A stretch of DNA of 64,000 nt from Costus lasius (GCA_027563935.2 CM050454.1:20395501-20459500); one strand, 5' to 3'; shown: positions 45,441-57,314, numbered from the stretch's first letter. Notes: generated from the letters alone by a model not told the origin. Made by a program: numbers and translations.

Positions 45441-45726
45441 TCTGACGAAGCTTCAGTATGAAAATCGCGGATGGAGATCCTCTGGATCGAGCGCGGCGGC
45501 GAAACCCTCGGCGACGGCGTGGATCAAGATTTCTCCCTCGACGGTTGATCAAAATTGGAGCTTTTGACGAGAGGATTACGGAGAGAATGTTTTCTCCTCC
45601 CTCTGACAAAGCTTCAGTATGAAAATTGCGGCTGGAGATCGTCTAGATCGAGCGCGGCGGAGAAACCCTTGGCGACGGCGTGGATCAAGATTTCTCCCTG
45701 GACGGTCGATCAAAATTGGGGCTTTT
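45441..45726 (-). repeat. Tandem duplication inside X1
   Basis: A unit of about 162 bp occurs twice, 45441-45564 and 45603-45726 being its best-matched parts (CTTCAGTATGAAAAT, GATCGAGCGCGGCGG, GTGGATCAAGATTTCTCCC). The other X LTRs have it once. Confidence 0.8.
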
Positions 45727-45863
45727 GGTCTCTCTGTATTCCTCTCGTCAGAAGCTCCTCTTTTGCTTCTTATGGAACCCCACAAAAACCTCTGGATCAT
45801 TCGCAATCATCTCCACAAGAATCGGGCGTGGACATTGACCTGGGCGTCGCGTTCAAAACCTGT

Positions 45864-46235
45864 TTTACGGTAGTGTAATTGTTTACGGCCGGTGCCGTAA
45901 AATCTCTTGAGTCTTCTGTGTCGATGTCGTCTCAGAAAATACGGCCCGTAAAGTAGTTTACGGCTAGTACCGTAATTTTCAGGGCAACTTTCTGTTCTGA
46001 AACGGCTGGAAAATACGGCAGTAAAATCCCTTACGGCAGGCACCGTAAAATCGGGTGAAGTTTCTGTTCTGACGCGCTCCGAAATACGGTACCGTAATAT
46101 TGCTTACGGCCGGTACCGTAAAATCGAAAAATCTTTCTGTTCGGAAATCTTCACAAATTATGGCAGTGTTTGGATTTTACGGCACCATATGGAATTACGG
46201 TACCGTAAAATAGATTACGGCACTACCGTAATTTG
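45864..46235 (-). repeat. TACGG..CCGTA palindrome array in X1
   Basis: Imperfect palindromes at 45882, 45957, 46031 and 46104, then a cluster to 46235, spaced 73-75 bp. Typical units are TTTACGGCTAGTACCGTAA and TTACGGCAGGCACCGTAA, each paired with a shorter ATACGG..GTAA about 15-20 bp before it. TTTCTGTTCTGA recurs between units. The matching array in X4 is at 61484-61855. Confidence 0.88.
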
Positions 46236-46491
46236 CTCTCTTGCTCTGATTTGCGTGAAATTTCTTGGGTGATCTCCTCTTGATGATGGTAATCCTTCTA
46301 TGTATTTGATTCTGCTTAAAAACTCCTTAAAATAATGCCTTTTTATCTGAAAACCATGAAAAACCAAAACAGAAGTAGATTTTGTAATATTCAATGAATT
46401 TAGCATGGAAACAAGTGAAAGATTCTCAATTTTAGCATGAAAAGATATCAAAAAATGATGCAAAATATACTACATATTTTGGTGTCATCAT

Positions 46492-46898
46492 CCGCCACCG
46501 ACGACGATCTAATATTTGTGAAAGAGGAAAAAATTACATTTAATATTTGTGGGAAAATTATTGAGTTTGATCTTACTGATTCCTTGAATAAACTTTCATA
46601 CTCTGGATCATGCTGTAGTGTTGAAGTAGTTGATGATGTTGTTATTGATGTTTTCAATTTATTTGAAGAATCCTCAAATTTTGAAACTAACAATTTTTCT
46701 GAGGATATTGATAAAGGATTACAGGAGAAGAAAAACAAAATTTGTAAGAGAAGGAAGAAAAGAAGGAGAAGATCTAAGTTGATATTCAAAGGACAGAAGA
46801 TCTTGAGCAAATTTGGAGATTGTTTCAAGGCTGAGCCTTATGTAATTCGAAGTGATACCCAACCTAAAGAAAGATTAGGGAAGCAAATGGGGAATTAA
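46492..46898 (+). pseudogene. Protease tail of gypsy element S
   Basis: Open frame ending at 46898. GKIIEFDLTDSLNKLSYSGSCCSVE aligns with the protease C-terminal region of R (IEFDLNNSMKKPAYASSCC) and Q. A basic stretch (KRRKKRRRRSK) and a short tail follow. The protease active site and all of RT, RNase H and integrase are missing. It begins at the outer end of the R LTR, so upstream parts were lost there. Confidence 0.75.
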
Positions 46899-46944
46899 CG
46901 ATCAAATCTGAGTGCAAAAGGGTCAAGCTAATGACCTTTAAATT

Positions 46945-46970
46945 AGCGCTTCTTGGGAGGCAACCCAAGC
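46945..46970 (+). other. Conserved post-pol hairpin of S
   Basis: AGCGCTTCTTGGGAGGCAACCC, with TTGGG/CCCAA arms, preceded by GGTCAAGCTAATGACC (itself a GGTCA..TGACC palindrome at 46921-46936). Same block as in P, Q and R. Confidence 0.7.
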
Positions 46971-47057
46971 TTTCTAACCTTTATTTATTTTTTATTTTAT
47001 TTTAAGTTTTGCTTAAACTAACTTTTCTTTTATTTTTGTAGGTGAAACAAGGTTTGG

Positions 47058-47535
47058 TGCAAATTACGGCACTGCCGTAATGTATATTAAGGCACCGTAA
47101 TTTTCGTCCGCTTTCGACCAGAGAGTTGCGACGAAATTACAGTACTGCCCTAAACATTAACACGGTACCGTATTTTGTGTCAAAAATTTTCCCGAGAGCA
47201 TTGTTGATTTTATGGCACCACCGTATGATTTTACACGGGCCATATTTTCATGAGATTTTCTGACGAGAATTTTTGAAATTTACCCCGAAATTACGGTAGT
47301 ACCGTAAATTATTTTACGGGCGTAATTTTTAAGTTTTGATTTAAAAAAAAAATCGCTTGTTGATATTACGGCGGTACCGTAAACTTTTACACGGTACCGT
47401 TTTTGAGTAGAGAACTATCGTGATTTTATGGCGGTACCATAATCTGTTTCACGGTACCATATTTTCGAGCAAATTTTCACCTGAGAGATTCCTAATTTTT
47501 ACGGCACTGCCGTAAGATATTACACTGCCGTATTT
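47058..47535 (+). repeat. TACGG..CCGTA palindrome array of S, about seven units
   Basis: Units near 47062, 47134, 47208, 47290, 47363, 47424 and 47499, about 60-80 bp apart. Most are double: a TTACGG(N3-6)CCGTAA palindrome, about 8-12 bp, then an ACACGG(T/G)ACCGTA-type word. The sequence between is diverged. Position is the same as the Q array: after the post-pol hairpin, before the next ORF. The motif matches the X LTR of this element, not that of Q. Confidence 0.9.
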
Positions 47536-48055
47536 CTGTTCCTGGAACGCGATTCCTGAGCTATTTTTAGGGTTTTCCGGGCCGTATTTTAGGGTTTCAC
47601 GCTCGTTCTCACTCGTTCTCGCGCCGACTTCGCACCTCCGACCTTCTTCGACCACCAGAGCATGCCGGCGACTCTTCCGGTGAAGTTCCGACCGTCGATT
47701 GGGTACTCTTTTCACCGATTTCTCCACTTTGGTGAGTTTACATGATTTTCGCCCTTTCACTTGTTCTTCCTCGTTTCTTAGTCGTTTTGAGAGATTTTTA
47801 TTTCCAAATGCTTCTTAGAGGATAGGCGACGATTCCTAGTTCAATTCTAGAATTTTTGGAATGATTCATGGAGCGTATTGAGCAAGATTGAGCTCACACG
47901 AAAGTTTTCCACTCTGTTTCGATTTTGAAACGAATTTTCCAGAGATGATTGCTATGATTTAACTGATATTATCTGTAAATATTGCTTAGAATGAAAGATT
48001 ATATGATTGTATTGCTATATGGTGCATTGAATTTATAGTTTGTAGCTTGTTTGAG

Positions 48056-49301
48056 ATGGCACCAAGAACAAAGTCTATATTTCCAAGAAGGAAAGGGAAA
48101 GCCCCTACTGAACCTTCCCAGCCTGAAAACCCACATGGGATTATCTTTAGAAATGAGATGTAGGAGGCCAGGTACAATCAGATTCTTGAGAGGAAGGTTA
48201 TCAACACCAAGTATGGAGATAGGAGGACTTTGGAAGCTTTGGGGTTACATGAAGATGTGCTATGGATGTTTGATAGGATCCAGGCTAAGAAATTTTTCCA
48301 GATGACTCCATACACTTATTTGCCATTGGTTTTGGAGTTTATGAGTAGTTTGATTATTGATTTGAAGGAGTTCTCAAATGGACCTACAGAAGGAGAAATC
48401 ACTTTTAGACTAGCCAATGAAGAGAGGAAACTTACACTGCAGGAAGTCAGAGATATCTTTGAGCTGAGCATAAGGTTACACTGAGATACCCCTTGGGTTC
48501 ATTGAGAGCATTTTTTTGAATCAGATTACTAATGAGAGTCATTACTATGTTGTTTCTGCTAGAGCTTCAAAGATCATGAATCCGTGTATTAAGTATGCAC
48601 ATAGGGTGCTTGCACACACAGTGTTTGGAAGAGGAGATAGTGACGGTATGGTCCGTCAAGCTGAGTTGTATTTTCTTTGGGGAATGCTAAATGGATTTGC
48701 TGTGGATGTGACTTTCTTTATGGTGAAACATATGGACAAAGTTGCTAGGGCAAAAAGGGGAGCTGTAGTGATAGGAGGATTGATCACTCCTATAGCCCAG
48801 TATTTTGGAATAGAGCCCTATGGAGTGGAACTTGCAAAGGGGAATGCAAGGCATGATTTTGAGTCTTGCATAGCTATGAAGATGATTGTGAGAGAGGGGG
48901 ATACCTTTTGTTTGGTCCTTGGACCACATGTCCCTACTCTACCTTTACCCCACATTGAGAAAACCACTGTCAGAGATAGAGCAAATTGGAAGTTATCTCC
49001 GAGCGTCGCTGAGGCAGCCTTTACACCACCACTTGACACTATTCCGCCGCCACCCACATGGGGTGGAAGAGGTGACCCCTTTGGCATGGAGTCAGCCCAT
49101 CATGATTCTTCACACCCTACTGGTGATTCTTCACACACACCTAGAGGAGGATTTCCTAGTGCTCATGATCCCGGATTCCAGGCTCTGCATGCACAGATGT
49201 ATAATCAGGAGCGCCGCATGGAGAGGGTGATTGACTCCTTGGGGAAGGTGACTGAGTCTCTTGGGCACCTCCATCAAGATGTAGAGAGATTGAGCGACTA
49301 G
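48056..49301 (+). pseudogene. ATHILA ORF-1-type gene of S
   Basis: Starts MAPRTKSIFPRRKGK. After TAG at 48161 (probably CAG) it reads TLEALGLHEDVLWMFDRI, PLVLEFMSSL, GEITFRLANEERKLTLQEV, the first half of the plant ATHILA ORF-1 domain as I know it. Stops at 48482 and 48509 and a frameshift at a T7 run (48509-48517) separate the second half: NPCIKYAHRVLAHTVFGRGD, GGLITPIAQYFGIE, FESCIAMKM. A Pro/His-rich region and a coiled-coil-like end (MERVIDSLGKVTESLGHLHQ) follow. No signal peptide or membrane segment is seen. It lies downstream of the palindrome array, where an env-like gene sits in some Athila elements. Confidence 0.8.
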
Positions 49302-50623
49302 AGGAGACCAGAGGAGATATGGCTACTACGGTGATCAAGGGTGATTGACTCCTTGGGGAATTTCCTCTATGATCGCTTTGGATATGAAGACCAGAGGAGA
49401 TATGGCTACTACAGTGATCAAGGAGGGCAACCACATTATGATGCTGAGGCTACACACCCTGATGATGTGCAGTAGATGTTTTGTAAGTATCATCCTCCCT
49501 TACTTCTTTGCTATATTATTTATCCATATCTTATTGATGTTCCATGTTTTATAGGGAAGGATGACTCTTCCAAACTTCTCATGCCCGCACTACTAAATTG
49601 AAAATATTTTAATTCGATGTGGTTGTATAATATTGGTATTGGTTTTTGACATTTGATATGGATTGTGTGATGGATTTTATTTACTGACATTTCTTTTCAA
49701 TATGGTTGTATGGATAAATTCTGAGTTTTATTTACTGAGTTTTATCTTCAATACGGTTATACTACATGATGATGACTTGTTTAATTCTTGATGATAGTGA
49801 ATTCAAGCTAGTGATTAGAACTAAACTTATCATGTTAGATTTATTTCTTCAATGCATATCTATCTTCTGAAATTTGACATTGGTTGATGCATGAAATTTT
49901 GGGTAGATGTGTAATTTGAGGAATAAGATCTAAAGGTGAAACTACTCCTTTAAATAAAATGAGCATATGAGTATGATTTGTGAATTGATATCGATTGATC
50001 AACCTAGTAGATGTTTAATCTATTTTGCTATTTGTTGGGAAAGAAGAATCCAAGATCCATAAAAATAGTGAGAGACTCCCCTACTTGGCACTATGTAAAA
50101 TTGATGGTGGTACCTAAGACATGGGTTGAAGTCTATGTCTAAAACATAATGAGAGAGAAAAAGAATAAGACTCCTCTACTTGGCACTATGTAAAATTGAT
50201 AGTGGTACCGAAGATAAGAGTTGAAGTCAAAATAAAAAGTATGTATCTAAGTGGGTACTTGCCATCTGTGCAAAAACAACAAAATACATGAAAAAAATGA
50301 ATAAAAAAATATGTGTAGAAAAAGATCTTGGAAACCTAATTCCTATAAACAAAAATATGATAGATTTAAACTAAAATTAGGTGAAGTCTTGAGATTGAAA
50401 ATTCTATTTATTGTGCAAGTTACAGAGTTTTATTTGATTGAGTTGAGAATCTAGAAGATTGAGTTCTAAGAATAATATGTTTATCTGAAGTTTTATGAAG
50501 CAATTGATGGAATTTTTCATTGATGATTGTATTTTAGAAATTTATTGAGCATAAAAAAGTTTATCTTTTAATCAATTTTTGATTTTTGCTTGGGGGCAAG
50601 CAAAGTTTGAGCCTTATGTATTT
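49302..50623 (+). other. S 3' non-coding region
   Basis: Opens with an 80-bp partial tandem duplication (GACCAGAGGAGATATGGCTA at 49308 and 49388). Further on, the CCTACTTGGCACTATGTAAA block occurs twice (50086 and 50176), as in R. TTTGCTTGGGGGCAAGCAAA (50585-50604) can form a hairpin 20 bp before the 3' LTR. No coding sequence is recognised after the end of the ORF-1-type gene. Confidence 0.75.
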
Positions 50624-52554
50624 TGATGACACCAAAATATATAGTATATTTTGTATCATTTTATATACATTTTCATACTAAATTGAAGCTCTTTTGCCTT
50701 TTTTATGCCAAATTTATCATATATTGCAAAATCTACTTCTATTTTGGTTTTTGATAATTTTCAGGTAAAAAGGCACTATTTTTAACCGTTTTCGAGCAAA
50801 ATCAAATACATGGAACAATTCCAATCATCAAGAGGAGATTACATGGCAAATTTCATGCAAATCGAGGTAACAAACCAAAATACGGTAGGGCCGTAATCTA
50901 TATTATGGTACTGTATTTTCGTACGATACCGTAATATTAGAGCACCTATCATAATTTTGGGGAGTTTTCACCAAAATGTTTTCTGGATTTTACGGCACTA
51001 CCGTAAGAAATTACACGGCCGTAATTTGGAGCGCTTTCAGACCAGAGAGATTCACTGAAATTACGGCACTACACGGGGCGTATTTTCCAAACGTTCCGGA
51101 CTAGAATGTTCAGCAGATTTTACGGCACCGCCGTGAAGCATTTTATGGTGCCTTATTTTGTGAAGATCTCAAACAAGAACACTTGACCGATTTTACGGCA
51201 GTGCCGTAACATATTACACTGCCGTAATTTCCTTCCAGAACGCGACTTCCACAGTCCAATTCGAAGCTCAATTTTTGCGGAGAAGATTGCGTATAATCCA
51301 GACCTTAAAACTCGAAGCCGTAAGAAGAAGAAGAGGAGCTTTTGCGAATAGGAAGAGGAAGACAGTAAAAGCCCCAATTTTCATCCACAATACAGACAGA
51401 AATTGAGATTTCAGCCGCCGCCTAGGGTTTCACCGCTGCGACACACACAGTACATCTCTGGCCGTGAAATTTGATGGGAAGCTACGCCTGGGGTAAGAAA
51501 ACATACCCCAGAAGTTTTAGAGGGAAAGGAGATCAATTGGAGAAGAAATTAACGAAAAGGGAGGTGCCGCTACTGTTCATCGACGCTCAACTCAAAATTA
51601 TGGCTGTAATTTATATTACAGCCGTAGTGTATTTTCTAAAACCCTCTTCTCCCTTTGATTTTCGATCTTTTGAAACCATGGATTATTGTAACTCCTCCAC
51701 TATGCTAGCTTAAACCTTTATGGGACATGGGGGAGTAATTCCCTTTGATTTTCTCAATGACTAGATACTTTTTACTTTCATCATGATAGTTCTATTTTGA
51801 TGATTCTACCTATGCGATTATGGCTCTAAAATTCTCCTTAGTTTATTTATTGTCATGCATGATATAGAGTTTTCGCAATATAGACTAAAAAGTGATTTGC
51901 TTGAGAACTTGGAACCCTAAAATTGAATAATAGGAACTCACCGTAAGAAATTAGGTTAAGTTCTTATTTCTTGATTTTAGTAATTTTATTGCCATGTTTG
52001 ATAATTATGAACCTAGGATTGAGTTATTGTGTCAAACGTGGAGATCTTGCACGAAAGTGAGGATCAGAACATTGGAGAACCATAGGTAGAACGTGTATTG
52101 AAACTCGGATGCGCGAAAGTGATCCTTGAGATTCCACTCGAGATGATCAACTTAGAATTCGGATGCATGAAAGTGATCCTTGAATTCTTCATTTAGTGAT
52201 TTACTTATTTACAGCGTTGGGATAAATCTTGTGTGAAAGCAAAGATTAGTCCCTGCATGGTTGTCTGCACGAAAGGGAGATAATCCACTTATGAAGTAAA
52301 TTATGTCTTCATCATTGTAAAACTGGATTGATGAACATCTATTTTTATCTAGTCATGAAAATTAAAGTGGATGAAACCCTAGTCCCAGTTTCTCTGTGAT
52401 TATACTCTCCCGTTTGTTTTTCGATCATTGCTTGACTTCTATTCGATTGCCTAGATAGTAAGAAATCAATTATTCGGTACTTGATAACTTAGGTCTCTGT
52501 GGGTTCGATATCTATTTTATTACTTCGAGTATCCGTGCACTTGCAGAAATAACA
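50624..52554 (+). repeat. X-family LTR (X2), 3' LTR of S
   Basis: 1931 bp from TGATGACACC to AATAACA, directly after the S 3' hairpin. A palindrome array lies at 50880-51240 (units near 50989, 51058, 51118 and 51192, TTTTACGGCAC..CCGTAA type). The GGATGCGCGAAAGTGATCC pair is at 52107-52175. Confidence 0.88.
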
Positions 52555-52659
52555 ACAAGCTTGGTGACACAACAAGTCTTTGGAGCCGTGTCGGGGGGTG
52601 ACAAGTCCCCATATGCCAAACAACGAGTTTTTGGCCGCGACACCTTAGATAAGTTTTAG
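52555..52659 (+). other. Primer-site-like sequence after X2
   Basis: ACAAGCTTGGTG then AACAAGTCTTTGGAGCCGTG with TCGGGG resembles two damaged tRNA-Asp primer sites in a row. It implies that internal sequence once followed this LTR. The rest, to about 52660, is unassigned. Confidence 0.5.
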
Positions 52660-54171
52660 TCTACCTACTTGTTGGGATACAACAGCACTGTTTGAGCACG
52701 GGTTGTTAACGCAGGCATATAGGTATATTAATGGAGATATACTGGACGACTCGCCGTGGGATTCATCTTGGTGTCACAAGATGAAGATCACAGTGACAGA
52801 GTTATGATTGTCCTAGGCTTGAGGGCATTGGCATCTCTATATGGTGAATGAGGCACTTTGATACAACCTAACACTTCACCATAAAGGGGAAGTCATAATG
52901 GTTGTCATTGGGTGCATCATGAGCCATATGTGAGATTCAATGTGCCAAGAGAGGATTTGCCCCTTCCTTGCGAGGAAGCTTGATGTCCATGACGCCGCTA
53001 TATGTATGACTGAAAGTGTATGACTATACCTAGGTGAGAACCTGATATAGTCATGCCATAATATTGGGATCAACAGGTGTGACACACTTGCCCAATCTGG
53101 ACATCAGTCTAGCGAAAGGACAATTCTATACTTTCACTTTGTCGCAGTTTTAGAGGTTGTCGATGGTAACATTTATTCTGATGACTTGGGTAGCAATGAT
53201 GTACTGCTAGGTGCCACTCATCGCTTGTGATGATTTTTAGATTATCACTGCTAACGTTTGAAAAACCTACAGGGTCGCACACCTAAATACTCGAGTTCTC
53301 ATACTAATCGTTTAGCCTCTGATCGAATCATTGTGTTATTCGGATCGTTTTGGGAGACTGATGCTTTGAGATTTCTTCTGAGGAGATGATATTTTATTTA
53401 GTTTATGTTTGACCACTTGTTGACCTCTAGTGGACCACGTTTGACCTCTGTTAACCTGTGTTGTCAAAATGAGTCAAACAAGGGTCTTAGTACAAGTTTG
53501 GACTAAGCACTTTAGTCACATAAATAAAATAAAATTATTAATTTGCAAGAGAATTTTTTTCTTGGCTAATTAATATGTATAGGCGCATTTTGCAATTAAA
53601 TATTTAATTATGGAATTTAAATAGGTGCCTAAACAAAGTCCCACATAGAAAAAAATCTCCAAGAATAGCTAGTACATCTATTATAAATAGAGAGGCTCTC
53701 TTGGGAGATTTTTACACCAGTTCTTTCTCTCATCTCCTATTGTCACCTCCCCTCTCCTCCTTGGAGTGAGGGTCTTGAAGGTGATAACAAAAGAAGAATT
53801 TTTGCTTCAAGGTTGAGACAAGTGGTAGTGCTACTCACTCATTGTCGTCAACACTCCCATTTCTCCTTGGCGCTGGATCTTTATGCTTAGCACAAGTTGA
53901 GAAAATCTTAGAGGCATGGATCTCATCTCCTGGGGCTACCACCTAGCATGGAGGTTGAAGAGGACTCAAGGAGCCCGTGTGTGCACGATTGAAGAGGACG
54001 TATATGTATGCGTCTGCATCATCGACTGGTCCTAAAATTGCTTGATAAGGTACTACTCTTCACATCCTTCGATTTTCTCTCGTAAGTGATCCTAATGTTT
54101 CTGGGAATTCTATTTCGGACCTTCACTTCTGCTATGTTTAAAGTTTTTATAAGGTCCAGGGATTCCTAACA
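52660..54171 (+). repeat. Diverged copia LTR, 5' truncated
   Basis: Plus-oriented LTR of the A/N kind: GCACGGGTTGTTAACGCAGG, GAGGATTTGCCCCTTCC, a TATA region TATTATAAATAGAG near 53690 and an end at GGGATTCCTAACA. No primer site follows, so it is a solo or cut LTR. Matches to A are clear but much weaker than between A copies. Confidence 0.75.
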
Positions 54172-54856
54172 CAATTAAAGTACGTTAGTGGATAAGGGAT
54201 AACTTTGGTGCATGCTAGACTAGTATATGGGCTGATTGAATGATAGACATCAATTTAGACACATAGGTACATCATGTAATGGACGTACTAAACTAATCCA
54301 TCATAAAGCTATGACTATTGGTGTATATACCCTAGGACCAGTTATTGGTCCGACTTTGTATTACATTTATATTGATATTTTTATATATCGTAGCATTGTC
54401 ATTATTGTGCTTATAATTACATCTACGTTTTTATATATTTGCATGATAATATTCTTGGAGATAGATTTTATCTAGTCTCAAAGTTTGCCCCCATTCAAGT
54501 GTCATAGTAGATAAGGGACAACTACGGTGCATGTGAGACTAGTATATGCACTGATTGAGCATGTGGTGTCAACACAAGCATATCAGTATTAGATAGATTG
54601 AACCGACTTAGCATGAGGATTAACTTAGGTGTCACAAGTTAACCTCACATGTGATAGAGGTGCAATAGTCTTTTGACTTGAGGTCATTGACACCTCGATA
54701 TGGTAAGGGGGATACTTTGATATAACCTAATGTCTCATCATAGCAAAGGGGTCATAACAGTTATTATTGGGTATATCCTAAAGTGACAGATAGAGGATTT
54801 GCCCCTTCCTTAGGTATCCTCGGGCCTATGAATGCATGACTGAAAGTGTATGGCCA
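54172..54856 (+). repeat. Two partial copia LTR starts
   Basis: 54172-54316 is a U3 piece (GTGGATAAGGGATAAC..GACTAGTATATGGGCTG type). At 54317 a second copy starts with TTGGTGTATATACCCTAGGA, the usual family LTR opening, and repeats the same text (GTAGATAAGGGACAACTACG) before ending at 54856, where the Z LTR begins. Confidence 0.7.
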
Positions 54857-56268
54857 TATAATGACATGCATTTATATAGTATTTTTATTATGCTTTTACT
54901 ATAAAATATCTCTCTTTTCTATCATTTTTTTATTCATTTTAGCTTAAAATCTTCTATTTGTTCGGAATCTTCACCCTTGTTCATTTTTATTATATTTTAG
55001 GGGAAAATAACTAAATTTTGATGGATTTTGAAAGATCTGAGCACACGAATAGATTCCAGATGTCGAAAATAAGTCACCCGCCAAATTTCATGTGAATTGG
55101 AGCTAGTTTGAAAATTACACCCTAACCGTGATTTTTATCACGGTCGTAATTTCTACTGCTTCGTTTTCTATTCATAGAAGGCCTTAACGATCATATTTTT
55201 TCAAGAAATTTGGAGGAAAGCTGCACCTTAGGGAGGAGACAACAGAAACTAAATTTCATAGCAAAAGGGGTTCAAACGAGGGAGAAATCGCAAAAGGCGT
55301 TGCCAGAATTTGTTCTCTCACCGAGAGGTGTAGAGGGCATCACAGGCGACGAAACTTCGTGGAAAATTTCGCCCAAGGGAGGAGAGGATGCATGCAAAAT
55401 TTCAGTACAAAAGGAGTTCTGGATTGGGAGAAATCAATGAAAAACCGAATGTGCTACAGTAACCTTCGTGCGGAGCCAACAACACTTCATAGAAAGAATT
55501 ACGGCAGGGGTGTGATTATTTTCATGGCTGTGATTTCATGAAAATTTTCCATAGAAAGAATTTCGGCTTGCCCGTGATTATTTTCACGGCCGTAATTTCT
55601 ACATATAATTTTTATCACGGCCATAATTTGTGTCCAGAATGCACAAAAAGAATCACGGCCCTGCCCGTGATTATTTTCACGGCCGTGATTTTGTCAGCTA
55701 GTTTTGGTTTTAACCTCGTTTCTTGCCCGATTTGGCTCATTTTCTAGCCAAATTTTGGGAAAACCCTAATTAGATGATGGAGAACTATATAATCTACCAA
55801 TTGAGTGATTATTGGGGGGATTTTGGCAAGGATTTAACGCGAAATCAACAAAGGGGCGAAATCTAGAGCTACTGACGGTGGAAGGCATTTCTTCATCGGA
55901 AAAACTCTATTTTTTTGGCCGATTAGCATCAACCTTCACGAGGGAGCCTCACACTTCATCCTTCTTATTGTTTTTATTATTATTTTACCAATTTTGTAAT
56001 CAAAATATGGATTTTACAGCGTGAACATGAACATTATGCTACCATAACTTCTTCTTCAAGACTAGGGTGTAACTTAGTTAAAATTACATAAAATTGATTA
56101 CAACCCAATAGTGTTTTACTTTTTCTGCAACTTAGTTAAAATTAAATCCAACTCTTTTCAAGCTTATCTAGCTAACAATCCTAAGATAAAGTTAGTACTT
56201 GGCCTTTGGTCTATGTGGGATCAATATTTTTATTACTTCGATGTATCCGTGCACTTGCGGACACATCA
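54857..56268 (+). repeat. LTR of gypsy element Z
   Basis: About 1.4 kb ending GACACATCA before a tRNA-Asp primer site. The start near TATAATGAC is not a clean TG, so the left boundary is uncertain. Its first part matches the Q LTR start (GGAATCTTCACC). Probable TATA region near 55785-55800. Confidence 0.8.
55125..55690 (+). repeat. CACGG/CCGTG palindromes in the Z LTR
   Basis: Units near 55128, 55497, 55557, 55612 and 55652. The best read ATCACGGCC..GCCCGTGATTATTTTCACGGCCGTGATTT, so each is a pair of palindromic halves joined by GTGATTATTTTCACGG. The Z motif has GTGATT where X has CCGTAA. Confidence 0.8.
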
Positions 56269-56274
56269 AGTTTT

Positions 56275-56292
56275 TGGCGCCGTTGCCGGGGA
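56275..56292 (+). other. Primer-binding site of Z (tRNA-Asp, exact)
   Basis: TGGCGCCGTTGCCGGGGA, identical to the R site, six bases after the LTR end. Confidence 0.9.
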
Positions 56293-56525
56293 CCCATTTC
56301 GCCAATATTGACTCAAATGAAGGATTGTTAAACTAGATATTTTATTGCATTTTTATTTTCTTTTGTTTGTGAATTTTTTATATATAATTTTAATTTTTGT
56401 AAATACTTTATTTCCTTTTCTAGATTTTTATTTCTTTAGTATTAATTGAAAATTTTGTGTTATCTCTGCTTTAATCTTACTTGGTTTTTGTGCAGAATTC
56501 TATAGAAGCTTGATTCAATCATGTA

Positions 56526-57314
56526 ATGATGAACTCAGTTTTTTATGAGGATTATGGATGTTTCATTGACTATTCAACTGAATATCAGTTAGAGATCCCT
56601 CCTTGCTTGAAGCCATCCTTAGGACATGACTACACAAAAGGTAACTTCAACTCATGGCCCCAGAATAATCTAAACTATAATACTAATAAGCCGGATTGGA
56701 GAAATCAATCAAACTTCTTTTATGAGAATGATCAAAATCATATCTTTCAACCGAACTTTGGACCACCTCTAGAATTTAAAGAATGGTAGTTCAATCAACC
56801 TGAGAAATCTAACCTTGAGACTCTACTTGAGAATTTCATAGTTTCTGAGACCAAGAAAAGCGAGGAGTTCATGCAAGAATTTAGGCAGTTCGATCAACCT
56901 GAGAAATCCATCCATGAGACTCTACTTGAGATCTTTATTGCCACACAGACCAAGCAGAATGATGATTTTAGACATCAATTCAATTATTTTAGGCAAGAAT
57001 TCAAGCAAGTCGGTGAAGCTATCAAGAATCTGGCATTTGAGATGAAACCTATTAAAACCCGCCAGTTGATGCTAGCGAACCAGATAGTTCAGCAGGTTAA
57101 ACAATTAGAGGAGCCTTAGGTAAGTAACATCACTCTAGGTGAGGAAGATCACAGATTAGAACCCATTGAGCAACCAAGTAATGAAGAGGAGTCAACACCA
57201 CAAAATAGGGAACAAGAACCGGTGTACATTCCTCCTCCACCATATAAGCCTCCGATTCCTTTTCCCCAAAGGTTGGTAAAGGTAATAGTTGATAAGCAAT
57301 TTGGGTCATGTAGT
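56526..57314 (+). pseudogene. gag-linker region of gypsy element Z
   Basis: Reads MMNSVFYEDYGC, then an Asn/Gln-rich stretch, a stop at 56787, a helical repeat (PEKSNLETLLENFI at about 56800 and PEKSIHETLLEIFI at about 56900, an 81-bp duplication), a stop at 57117, and finally YIPPPPYKPPIPFPQRLVK, the conserved lead into the protease. The capsid core of R gag is absent: like P, Z goes from leader straight to the gag C-terminal part. A copia LTR interrupts it at 57315. Confidence 0.7.

Larger units (their letters stand above)
44496..46491 (-). repeat. X-family LTR (X1), 5' LTR of R
   Basis: 1996 bp on the minus strand from TGATGACACC (46491) to GGTTTAACA (44496). Related copies are at 50624-52554, 59677-60030 and 60315-62108. 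It contains the usual GGATGCACGAAAGTGATCC pair (44760-44830) and a TACGG/CCGTA palindrome array at its U3 end. It abuts S at 46491; no matching target duplication is seen at the left end of R. Confidence 0.85.

Noticed and set aside
48056..49301. An envelope gene
   Set aside because: Position fits, but no signal peptide or membrane helix is visible; the recognisable blocks are of the ATHILA ORF-1 type.
46492..50623. S as the continuation of Q interrupted by R
   Set aside because: S begins in the protease, which Q already contains, and their LTR and array words differ.
53690..53705. Promoter of a cellular gene at the TATTATAAATAG motif
   Set aside because: It lies at the normal TATA position of a copia LTR and no gene follows.
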